From: CAVVEQ01 sp963802095 | Lineage (GTDB): Bacteria; Chloroflexota; Anaerolineae; Anaerolineales; Anaerolineaceae | DNA: 64,000 nt | NCBI GenBank assembly: GCA_963802095.1 | Contig: CAWDHI010000001.1 | Coordinates: forward strand, 372,001-436,000 | Direction of reading: 5' to 3' | In this document: piece after piece, positions 44,313 through 51,810 of the stretch | Numbering within the stretch: the stretch's first letter is position 1 | Layout: every line of letters starts with the position of its first letter | The notes under the pieces: generated by a model | Seen by the model: the letters and a program-made list of their open reading frames with translations, nothing else | Databases searched by the model: none | Told to the model about the DNA's origin: nothing | Made by a program: the position numbers and the translations under genes

Positions 44313-46094
44313 TTACTTTATGGTCACAGCTTCAAAGTTACAGACCTGCTTGCAAATCCCGCAACGAATGCAGAGATCAGGATCAATCACGTGGGTTTGG
44401 CGGCGTTCCCCGGTGATGGCATTCACGGGGCAATTCCTGGCGCAAACAGTGCAGCCCGTGCATGGTCCCTCCAGGATATCAAAGGAGATCAAACCACGGC
44501 AGACCTTAGCAGGGCAGCGTTTTTCGTAGATATGAGCAATATATTCTTCCCTAAAAAGCTTTAACGTGCTGGCTACCGGGTTGGGAGCACCCTGACCAAG
44601 ACCGCAGAGACTTGTTCCACGAACCTGATCGCAGAGCATCTCCAACGTTTCGATATCCCCATCCTGGCCTTTTCCCTCACAAATGCGGGTGAGGATCTCC
44701 AGCATCCGACGGGTCCCTACCCGGCAGGGGGTGCATTTGCCACAGCTTTCATCCTGGATGAAATCCATAAAAAAGCGCGCCATGTCCACCATGCAGGTAT
44801 CTTCATCCATGATGACTAGGCCACCCGAACCCATCATAGCCCCAGCCCCGACAAGGGATTCATAGTCCACCTTGAGGTCAAGGTGATCCTTGGATAACAT
44901 CCCACCGGCGGGTCCACCGATCTGGGCTGCTTTAAACTGCTTATCGTTTTTAATTCCTCCACCAACCTCATAAACAAGCTCACGCAGGGTGATCCCAAGG
45001 GGTACTTCGATCAACCCGGAATTCTTGACATCACTTGCGAGGGCAAAAGTCTTTGTGCCTTTGCTTTTCTCGGTTCCCATGGAAGCAAACCAATCAGCAC
45101 CTTTGAGGATGATCTGGGGGACATTAGCGTAGGTCTCAACGTTGTTATTATTTGTAGGATGACCCCATAGACCTTTATCAGCTGGAAATGGGGGACGTGG
45201 GCGGGGTTCACCTCGTTTGCCTTCGATGGAGGCGATCATGGCGGTTTCCTCACCGCAAACAAAAGCTCCGGCACCCATGCGAACTTCCATATCAAAGGAG
45301 AAACCGGAACCCAGGATATTTTCGCCAAGCAAACCCATTAAACGTGCTTGCTGGATCCCGATATTCAGCATTTTCACGGCTATCGGGTATTCTGCGCGGC
45401 AATAAACATATCCGAATTTTGCGCCTATTGCGTAAGCGGCGATGACCATTCCTTCGAGGACGGAATGAGGATCACCTTCCAAGACACGGCGATTCATGAA
45501 CGCACCCGGGTCGCCTTCATCCGCATTGCAAATGATATATTTAACAGGATCTGATTTGGACTTAGCCATTGCCCATTTTTTGGCGGTCGGGAATCCAGCA
45601 CCACCTCGTCCACGCAAGCCAGAGCGGCTGATGGTCTCAACGACATCGTCCGGGCTCAACTCGGTGAGCACTTTCGCGAGCGCCATGTAACCATCTTCGG
45701 CAATATAATCCTCGATGTTTTCAGGATCGATCTTCCCGCAGTTCCGTAAAACAACACGAATTTCTTTAGCAGTGGGAGTACGCAATTCCTCATCGATGAA
45801 CGATTCTTCCTTGATCAGGAATTTTTGAGCGATACGTCCTTTAAGCAGGTGCTCTTCCACTATATAGGGGATATCATCCGCAGTGAGGTTGCCGTAGTGA
45901 GCGCCTTCCGGGTAGACCATGATCTCGGGACCCTGGTCGCAGGCTCCGATCCGGGATGTTTCCAGCACTTGAACCTCACCTATCAGATCCTGATCGCTTA
46001 GTTCAGAATTTAATGCTGCCAGGATTTCTTTCGATCCGCGATGAACACAATCTGGATCCTGGCAGACAAGAATATGGGAACGGTAATATTTCAT
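44313..46094 (-). CDS. NuoF/HydB-like flavin subunit with 2[4Fe-4S], copy B
   Basis: A 593-residue subunit. Domains are: N-terminal thioredoxin-like region with CQDPDC and IGACDQGP (three of four usual cysteines), FMN/NAD site SGLRGRGGAGFPTAKKW, [4Fe-4S] ESCGKCTPCRVG...LCGLGQ, and two C-terminal clusters CTGCTVCARNCP and CIRCGICKQVC. This full layout is that of HydB/HndC in bifurcating hydrogenases, where FMN splits electrons between NAD(P)+ and ferredoxin. It follows the small thioredoxin-like ferredoxin gene by 45 bases. Confidence 0.92.
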   Translation of the reverse strand: MKYYRSHILVCQDPDCVHRGSKEILAALNSELSDQDLIGEVQVLETSRIGACDQGPEIMVYPEGAHYGNLTADDIPYIVEEHLLKGRIAQKFLIKEESFIDEELRTPTAKEIRVVLRNCGKIDPENIEDYIAEDGYMALAKVLTELSPDDVVETISRSGLRGRGGAGFPTAKKWAMAKSKSDPVKYIICNADEGDPGAFMNRRVLEGDPHSVLEGMVIAAYAIGAKFGYVYCRAEYPIAVKMLNIGIQQARLMGLLGENILGSGFSFDMEVRMGAGAFVCGEETAMIASIEGKRGEPRPRPPFPADKGLWGHPTNNNNVETYANVPQIILKGADWFASMGTEKSKGTKTFALASDVKNSGLIEVPLGITLRELVYEVGGGIKNDKQFKAAQIGGPAGGMLSKDHLDLKVDYESLVGAGAMMGSGGLVIMDEDTCMVDMARFFMDFIQDESCGKCTPCRVGTRRMLEILTRICEGKGQDGDIETLEMLCDQVRGTSLCGLGQGAPNPVASTLKLFREEYIAHIYEKRCPAKVCRGLISFDILEGPCTGCTVCARNCPVNAITGERRQTHVIDPDLCIRCGICKQVCNFEAVTIK

Positions 46095-46139
46095 AAATCT
46101 TTCCAGAAAAATAAGAACTTCAATTTGATAACGGTATTC

Positions 46140-46508
46140 TTACATCGGGATCACGTGATTTGAAACCACTTTTCCACCGACCACATGCTCTTTGATGATA
46201 TTCCTTGCAACTTCGGGAGTGACCTTTCCGTAGGTGACTTTGGGCTGATCCCCAATCTCGACCTGGACGATCGGTTCCTTTTCGCACATCCCGATGCAAC
46301 CTGTTTGGGTTATCACCACATCCTGAATACTTTCCTTTTCAATGGTATCCAGGATGGCCTTCATCGCATCCCTTGCTCCTGCGGCAATACCGCAGGTACC
46401 CATTCCGACGATCACGCGGGCATTGCCAGATTCAGTCTGGATCTTCTTCTTTTGGAGCGCTTCCTCTCGGACTCTTTTAAGGTCATCGAGGCTTTTGATT
46501 GTAGGCAT
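46140..46508 (-). CDS. HndB-like thioredoxin-fold [2Fe-2S] ferredoxin
   Basis: A 122-residue protein with cysteines in GMGTCGIAAGA and TQTGCIGMCEKEP. It matches the small HndB subunit of NADP-reducing hydrogenases and resembles the N-terminal domain of NuoF copy B. It may exchange electrons between the core complex and partners. It is flanked by an ATPase-domain gene and NuoF copy B. Confidence 0.88.
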   Translation of the reverse strand: MPTIKSLDDLKRVREEALQKKKIQTESGNARVIVGMGTCGIAAGARDAMKAILDTIEKESIQDVVITQTGCIGMCEKEPIVQVEIGDQPKVTYGKVTPEVARNIIKEHVVGGKVVSNHVIPM

Positions 46509-46517
46509 AATCTCTCC

Positions 46518-47081
46518 TTATTGTTGCTGGGTGGTTGTGATTTGCTTGGTTGGATTCAGTCCTTCTTCGAAGGTTGTCCGAATGAAACTTAACACGAGTG
46601 GATCTGAAAAGGCGGTTTCACCAAGTGTTTCCCGAACTTGTTGTTGATCGTACACAAACTCATACTCATCCAGGCGGTAACAAAGCAGCCAATCGATTTC
46701 GGGCTCGGATATGATTAAGGTTCGATAAGTATCGGCGAGATTCCCGAGCGGCATCCGGTCGATATGCGAACGTTGAAATTCGATATCAATCCGAGTTCCT
46801 TTCCCGGGTTCGGACCAAATTACCAACGAACCGTTGCATGCCTCCGCGGCTTCTTTGAGGAGCGGGATTCCCAGACCTACTTTACGAGTGGTTCGGGTTG
46901 TAGTGAAGGGATCGGTTACCCTGGCCAGCAAGTCGGCATCCATGCCTTTGCCATTATCCACCACGGCGAGATTGAGTCTATCCTCCTTGGTGTACTCCGC
47001 GACCGAAATATTAATACTCGTCGCACCCGCTGAGATGCTGTTTTCCGCGATATCCAGGAGGTGCAGCGAAAGTTCCCTCAA
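46518..47081 (-). CDS. Histidine-kinase-like ATPase domain protein
   Basis: A 187-residue protein made of a GHKL ATPase fold: N box LLDIAENSISAGA, G1 VVDNGKGMD, G2 KVGLGIPLLKEAA and GKGTRIDIEF. There is no sensor or dimerisation His domain. A C-terminal tail (about 115-187) is unlike known families. Genes of this type often sit in clusters for HydABC-type hydrogenases and may act as switch or anti-sigma-like regulators (inference). It is one base from the NuoE copy B stop. Confidence 0.82.
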   Translation of the reverse strand: MRELSLHLLDIAENSISAGATSINISVAEYTKEDRLNLAVVDNGKGMDADLLARVTDPFTTTRTTRKVGLGIPLLKEAAEACNGSLVIWSEPGKGTRIDIEFQRSHIDRMPLGNLADTYRTLIISEPEIDWLLCYRLDEYEFVYDQQQVRETLGETAFSDPLVLSFIRTTFEEGLNPTKQITTTQQQ

Positions 47082-47082
47082 G

Positions 47083-47589
47083 TTATTTTTCTTCCTCTTG
47101 CAAGCTGCGCAGGATCTGCGGCATTTTATTTGGTTTCACGCGGCCTTGAACATTTTCATCTACAACAATTACGGGAGCTTGCGAGCATGCGCCAACACAG
47201 CGGCAAATTTCAATGGTAATTAACCCATCCGGGGTTGTCTCTCCCGCTTTGATGCCGAGAGCCTGGTTTGCCTTATCGAGCAACTGTTCAACCCCGCCAA
47301 CATAACAAGCTGTTCCCATGCAAAATTTCACGGTGTGTTTTCCGCGGGGCGTTGTGGTGAAAAATGAATAGAAGGTAACTACTCCATGAATTTTACTTAC
47401 AGGTATTCTTAATTCATCCGCGATGTAACTTTGCAAGGGAGCGGAAATATAGCCAACCTTGCTCTGAACTTCATTAAGGATAACCATAGTTGCGCCAGGT
47501 TTATCCCGGTTGTCTGCAAGAATTTCATCAATTATCTTCTTTACTGCTGGATCTATCTGATTTTTCGTCGGGGTTTGCGTCTGTGCCAT
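47083..47589 (-). CDS. NuoE/HydC-like [2Fe-2S] subunit, copy B
   Basis: A 168-residue HydC/HndA-type subunit with ligands in KFCMGTACYVGG and IEICRCVGACSQAP, plus the helical N-terminal domain. Its partner is probably NuoF copy B. It heads the structural part of the operon; a candidate promoter lies just upstream. Confidence 0.9.
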   Translation of the reverse strand: MAQTQTPTKNQIDPAVKKIIDEILADNRDKPGATMVILNEVQSKVGYISAPLQSYIADELRIPVSKIHGVVTFYSFFTTTPRGKHTVKFCMGTACYVGGVEQLLDKANQALGIKAGETTPDGLITIEICRCVGACSQAPVIVVDENVQGRVKPNKMPQILRSLQEEEK

Positions 47590-47645
47590 CTAGGCTCCGG
47601 TAAGGTTTTTGGAGAGAATTAATTATGGATCAGTTTATCCTAATG

Positions 47646-47674
47646 AGTTTAATCCCCTTAATGGAGACAGTCAA
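47646..47674 (-). promoter_or_regulatory. Candidate internal promoter before the hydrogenase structural genes
   Basis: On the minus strand TTGACT (47674-47669) and TAAACT (47651-47646) are 17 bases apart in the 134-base gap between the PHP gene and NuoE copy B. This would let the structural genes be made apart from the regulatory genes. The -10 match is only fair. Confidence 0.35.
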
Positions 47675-47723
47675 TAAACAAATGTCATATTATAGACAAG
47701 CAGATATTCCGGACTGTTTTTAT

Positions 47724-48482
47724 CTAAAAATGGTTCTCAAGGCACTCATATTGATTGCTGATCAAAACTTCACGAATCTCCCGAATGCATGGATTCTTCA
47801 TGGGGAGGAGATTCAATCCCAGGATCTCATCCAATCGATGAGCATCTCCGCTGTGAATTAATGGGAAGTTCGTAGTTTGGGGGTATCGCAGCCTGGCTTG
47901 CTCGAGGCTTGTATTCCGGGAGATTTCTAGCACCTCGATCGGAATATCCGTTGGGATGAAACCAAGTGTCTTAATCAATCCATAGGCATCCCGATCAATG
48001 TGGGCTGGGATAAACAGACCTTGAAGCTCTTTAACCAGTTGAAAGAGTTCGGATAAGGAAATTTGAACAGAGGAAAGCAATAAACGTTCTTCAAAAGCCA
48101 CGAAATCGCCATTTTTATCAACAATCAATTGAACACCCAGATGATCAGCCTGGTTGGGGAGAGAAGGAAGGTTCTCGTCAATTATCTCTTGTAATGCGTA
48201 TAGCTGATCAATGGAATCGAAAAGACATATCGTATGAACATCTTCGAGGGTCTGGACTTCGATCCCTGGGAGGACCATCAAACCGGTGCCTTCCGATGCT
48301 TCAATCACCGATTCTACGTTTGCAGAGGCATTATGGTCTGTGATCGCAATGAGATGGATACCCTTTTCCAACGCGGTCTGAACAATCAAAGGGGGGATCA
48401 TTTCCAATTCCGCGCAGGGGGAGAGCACGGTGTGGGTATGGAATTCCGCCCGATAGGTGAGGCGTGGAGATTCGTTTTTCAC
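47724..48482 (-). CDS. PHP-domain metal phosphoesterase
   Basis: A 252-residue PHP protein. Metal sites are in EFHTHTVLSPCAELE, AITDHNAS, the Glu in LPGIEVQT, FIPAHIDRD and IHSGDAHRLDEI, so the active site looks complete. It starts with GTG at 48482. PHP proteins hydrolyse phosphoesters of many kinds, including nucleotides. In this operon it sits between DRTGG and NuoE genes and may break down a signalling or regulatory nucleotide (inference). Confidence 0.85.
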   Translation of the reverse strand: MKNESPRLTYRAEFHTHTVLSPCAELEMIPPLIVQTALEKGIHLIAITDHNASANVESVIEASEGTGLMVLPGIEVQTLEDVHTICLFDSIDQLYALQEIIDENLPSLPNQADHLGVQLIVDKNGDFVAFEERLLLSSVQISLSELFQLVKELQGLFIPAHIDRDAYGLIKTLGFIPTDIPIEVLEISRNTSLEQARLRYPQTTNFPLIHSGDAHRLDEILGLNLLPMKNPCIREIREVLISNQYECLENHF

Positions 48483-48492
48483 TGAGGGTGAG

Positions 48493-48843
48493 TCAGGAGA
48501 CTTCTCTCAAACCCATCTCCCATAATTTACCAACCACACGGAAGGAAGAATGCGGAGTGGAGAGAAGGGTTATCCCTTCCTCCTCAGCTTTATTAATAGT
48601 GGCAGCTTCAGGCGTCGCGCCTTCCGTGATGATGATTGCGGAAACATCTTTAAGCGCGCCAACAGCCACAATGTTGATATGAGCCTGAAGAGTAACCCAG
48701 AGACTCTGGGCATTGGCTCCGGCCATAACACAGCTTAATAGATCTGAGATGTAACCGGATTGCGGCTCGATGGAAGAAAAGTCTTTTTCCCGGGTTGTGA
48801 GGACTTCAAGCTCCAAATGATCGATGACTTCCTGAAGATTCAT
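48493..48843 (-). CDS. DRTGG-domain protein 2
   Basis: A 116-residue stand-alone DRTGG domain: GYISDLLSCVMAGANAQSLW, an INIVAVGALKDVSAII strand and the GITLLSTPHSSFRVVGKLW end. DRTGG domains occur in CBS-linked pyrophosphatases and phosphotransacetylases and probably bind nucleotides. The start at 48843 lies inside the end of the CBS-ATPase gene (38-base overlap), with GAAGGAG upstream. Confidence 0.8.
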   Translation of the reverse strand: MNLQEVIDHLELEVLTTREKDFSSIEPQSGYISDLLSCVMAGANAQSLWVTLQAHINIVAVGALKDVSAIIITEGATPEAATINKAEEEGITLLSTPHSSFRVVGKLWEMGLREVS

Positions 48844-49849
48844 CCTTATTCGGCTCCTTCGTTGATGAGGGGTAACCTTCTCCAACAGTATCTTCTTCTT
48901 TCAAGTATATTTTAAATTGCAGCTTCGTACCGACACCTGGTATTGATTCCAATTCCATCCAATCCACGCAGCGTTTAATATTAACCAGACCCATCCCGGC
49001 TCCAAAACCCAGTTCGCGCACTTCCTGGGTGGCAGTGGAATAACCAGGTTTCATTGCCAGATTGGTGTCCTCAATGCCCGGCCCTTCATCGGTCGCTTGC
49101 ATGAATATCTGGTCCGGTTCTATCTCAACACGAAGCACCCCACCTTTTGTGGTGTGGATTATCAAATTCATTTCAGCTTCATACACTGCGATTCCACATC
49201 TGCGGGCGAGCTGTGGGGTTGCACCCATACGGAGCAAAGCGCGTTTGATGTTGCTGGAGGCTGCTCCACCTTTGGTAAAATCCCCAACCTTGATGTTGTA
49301 GCGAAGAACAAGCGTGCTGCGGTCAGAAGAAATATCTTCAAAAAGATGACTGGCACGGTAGATACGAACTTCCTCTTCCTGATAATCCTGATCCAGGGCT
49401 TTGAGGATTCCCCGGGTGACATCACCTTTCGTGATGATCCCTGCCAGTTGATTTTCTGGATCGATGACGATCAACCTGCCCAATTTCGTGTGCACGAATA
49501 GCTTCAAGGCTTCTATCACCGTGTCCGTTTCCCTTACGGTGACGAGCTGCGTGGTCATGTAATTTCTGACAGGTGCAGTCAGATCGTTTTTACGCAGGCT
49601 ATGGATCAGGTCTTCAATACTTATCACGCCAACCAGCGAACCGTTCTCCATCACGGGGGCACCTGAAATACGATGTTTATTAAAAGTATTCAGCGCTTCC
49701 TCCATGGACATGTCTGTGGAGGTTGTGACTGGATTACGAGTCATGACTTCGGATATTTTTAGTTCGTATGCAAGCTCTTCCGTACGGGTGATCGAGCCAG
49801 CCAATTGATCGGATATGATATGCCCTTTAAACCTCGTTTGCTCGGTCAT
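48806..49849 (-). CDS. CBS-pair protein with histidine-kinase-like ATPase domain
   Basis: A 347-residue protein. Two CBS domains (about residues 31-86 and 92-150; MTRNPVTTSTDMSMEEALN, VSVISIED-type ends) are followed by an anti-sigma/GHKL ATPase domain (about 180-320) with GIAVYEAEMNLIIHT, ATDEGPGIED, GFGAGMGLVNIKRC and GVGTKLQF. The tail is polar. CBS pairs sense adenine nucleotides, so this may be an energy- or redox-state sensor that acts through its RsbW-like module. It lies between two DRTGG genes. Confidence 0.85.
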   Translation of the reverse strand: MTEQTRFKGHIISDQLAGSITRTEELAYELKISEVMTRNPVTTSTDMSMEEALNTFNKHRISGAPVMENGSLVGVISIEDLIHSLRKNDLTAPVRNYMTTQLVTVRETDTVIEALKLFVHTKLGRLIVIDPENQLAGIITKGDVTRGILKALDQDYQEEEVRIYRASHLFEDISSDRSTLVLRYNIKVGDFTKGGAASSNIKRALLRMGATPQLARRCGIAVYEAEMNLIIHTTKGGVLRVEIEPDQIFMQATDEGPGIEDTNLAMKPGYSTATQEVRELGFGAGMGLVNIKRCVDWMELESIPGVGTKLQFKIYLKEEDTVGEGYPSSTKEPNKDESSGSHRSFGA

Positions 49850-49864
49850 CGTTGGTTGATCCTG

Positions 49865-50242
49865 TTAATCGTACGAACCGGGATCTTTATCGACCGGCAT
49901 TTCGAGGCTGGGTAAGCCACGCTGACGCAGGCGACCGCAGAGCTCAAACATTCCGAATGGCGCTGTAATTAATGGAATTCTTTCTTCAATCGCCAGGTCG
50001 ATGGTTTCTTTCGGGGGTTGTTTCCCGCGCACGAAGACCACTGCGGCAACATCCGCCATTTGGGCTGTGCGAATAACCTGAGGGTTGCATAGGCCGGTGA
50101 GCAGAACTGCCTCCGGCTGGATTGACGCCAGGACATCCGACATAAGGTCGGCACCGCAGCCGCCTTTTATTTCCCGGGAAAGATCAGCCCCCGGGGTGTG
50201 CAAGGTGCCGCCTACAATAGTAATCAGTTCTTCGATATTCAT
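49865..50242 (-). CDS. DRTGG-domain protein 1
   Basis: A 125-residue DRTGG-like protein that resembles protein 2: GGCGADLMSDVLASIQPEAV, AAVVFVRGKQPPKE and IPLITAPFGMFELCGRL. It is the first gene of the 18.5-kb hydrogenase operon and lies 82 bases from the divergent hisS gene. A nucleotide-binding regulatory role is inferred. Confidence 0.8.
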   Translation of the reverse strand: MNIEELITIVGGTLHTPGADLSREIKGGCGADLMSDVLASIQPEAVLLTGLCNPQVIRTAQMADVAAVVFVRGKQPPKETIDLAIEERIPLITAPFGMFELCGRLRQRGLPSLEMPVDKDPGSYD

Positions 50243-50273
50243 TCCATCCTTCTAACCGCTAAGCGTTCGGACA

Positions 50274-50300
50274 ATTTTACACCATCTTGTATGTTAAAAT
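50274..50300. promoter_or_regulatory. Facing promoters of hisS and the hydrogenase operon
   Basis: TGTTAAAAT on the plus strand (-10 TAAAAT at 50295-50300, extended TG) is suitably placed for hisS. On the minus strand TAAAAT (50279-50274) faces it 15 bases away and could serve the hydrogenase operon. No strong -35 box was found for either. Confidence 0.4.
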
Positions 50301-50324
50301 TCGAACCTGCCAAGGAGACACCGC

Positions 50325-51590
50325 ATGAAGAATATCATTCCTGCCCTCAAAGGTACCCGTGATTTCTACCCCGAGGATAAATTCAAGCAGAATTGGCTGC
50401 TGGATCAAATCCGGAGAGTTTCGCATGCATTTGGATACCAGGAATACGAAGTTCCCTACTTAGAACGGTTGGATCTTTTCGCGGCTAAATCCGGGGAGGA
50501 ATTGGTTAAGAAACAGGCTTTCGTTTTCCAGGATAAGGATGGGGAAGAGATCACTCTCCGCCCGGAATTGACGCCTTCTTTGGCTCGCATGGTTGCACAA
50601 CGGCAGGGAGAGCTGGTATATCCGCTACGCTGGTGGGCTTTTGGACCGATTTGGCGGTATGAACGACCTCAAAAAGGACGTTCAAGGGAATTCTTCCAAT
50701 GGAATATCGATATGATCGGTGCGGATTCCCCGGAAGCAGACTCGGAACTAATTGCAGTGGCAGCTTCACTTTTTAAAAAGGTGGGATTAAAACCCGAGCA
50801 GGTTTTGATTCGCCTCAACGACCGGCAACTGATGTATAAGAAATTGCAAGAAATTGGTGTCGAGAGCACCCAGGTATCCGCTGTACTGCATATCATCGAC
50901 CGGAAGGATAAGTTATCCAACGAAGCCTGGGTACAATATGCTCAGGAACAGGGGTTTTCACAAGAAATAATTACTCAACTGGATAATTTACTAGGCAATA
51001 CTGCGCTTTGGAAGGAATCTCCCTGGCTGGTACGCTGTATGGCTGCGCTCGAAATAATGGGTGTAAGTGATTTTATCCAGTACGATCCCAAGGTGATTCG
51101 CGGATTGGATTACTACACCGGGGTAGTGTTTGAAGCCTTCGATGTGGAAGGTGGGCGAGCGATCCTGGGAGGAGGCCATTATGGCAACCTCGTGAAAGAC
51201 GTAGGTGGTGATTCTCTACCGGGTGTTGGATTCGCCATGGGCGATGTGATGTTCCCGATCGTACTAGAAAAATACGGGTTGCTGCCGGTGCAGGTACCTG
51301 CACCGGCAGAAGTTCTTATCACCGTTTTCAGCGGGGATGTTCAAGCTGAATCGCTGAAACTGGCTGGAAAAATTAGAGAATCGGGAATTCGCACAGTGTG
51401 TTACCCGGAACCAGCGAAATTGCCCAAACAACTAAAATACGCCGATAGAATGGGCATTCATTTGGCAGTGATCCTCGGCCCGGAAGAGATCCAGAATGAG
51501 AATGCTGTCCTGAAAGACCTAAGAACCACCGAGCAGGTTACCGTGAGAATTGCCGACCTGGCACGGGAGATCGACCGCCTGCTTGCCTAG
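50325..51590 (+). CDS. hisS: Histidyl-tRNA synthetase
   Basis: A 421-residue class II synthetase. Motif 1 (GTRDFYPED near the start), motif 2 (RWWAFGPIWRYERPQKGRSR), the His-A loop (GLDYYTGVVFEAF) and motif 3 (GVGFAMGDV) are present, followed by the anticodon-binding domain (about 325-421). AAGGAG precedes the ATG. Its cognate tRNA gene follows 32 bases downstream. Confidence 0.97.
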   Translation: MKNIIPALKGTRDFYPEDKFKQNWLLDQIRRVSHAFGYQEYEVPYLERLDLFAAKSGEELVKKQAFVFQDKDGEEITLRPELTPSLARMVAQRQGELVYPLRWWAFGPIWRYERPQKGRSREFFQWNIDMIGADSPEADSELIAVAASLFKKVGLKPEQVLIRLNDRQLMYKKLQEIGVESTQVSAVLHIIDRKDKLSNEAWVQYAQEQGFSQEIITQLDNLLGNTALWKESPWLVRCMAALEIMGVSDFIQYDPKVIRGLDYYTGVVFEAFDVEGGRAILGGGHYGNLVKDVGGDSLPGVGFAMGDVMFPIVLEKYGLLPVQVPAPAEVLITVFSGDVQAESLKLAGKIRESGIRTVCYPEPAKLPKQLKYADRMGIHLAVILGPEEIQNENAVLKDLRTTEQVTVRIADLAREIDRLLA

Positions 51591-51622
51591 AGCATGCACG
51601 CGTGATAAAATTCAGCCGTTAT

Positions 51623-51695
51623 GGTGGCTGTAGCTCAATGGCAGAGCGCCTGACTGTGGATCAGGAGGTTGCGGGTTCGACCCCCGTCAGCCACC
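51623..51695 (+). tRNA. tRNA-His (anticodon GTG)
   Basis: The full cloverleaf can be folded: acceptor GTGGCTG (51624-51630) with CAGCCAC (51688-51694), D stem GCTC/GAGC, anticodon stem CCTGA/TCAGG with anticodon GTG at 51656-51658, and T stem GCGGG/CCCGT. The extra G at 51623 faces discriminator C at 51695, the mark of tRNA-His. The CCA end is not encoded. The 3' end is the probable attachment site of the mobile element that follows. Confidence 0.96.
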
Positions 51696-51810
51696 CCTAA
51701 ATATGGCGGTAAACCCTCTATTAATCCCCATAATTGGGGCTTTGAGCCTGCTTGAACAGTAGACTCTTTATTTTTGGTGCAGTTTGGTGCAGTTGAAAAT
51801 CTGAGATTTA

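Noticed and set aside
47625..47861. 78-codon rightward frame after NuoE copy B
   Set aside because: Overlaps the PHP gene end, no clear ribosome site; the gap is better explained by a leftward promoter.
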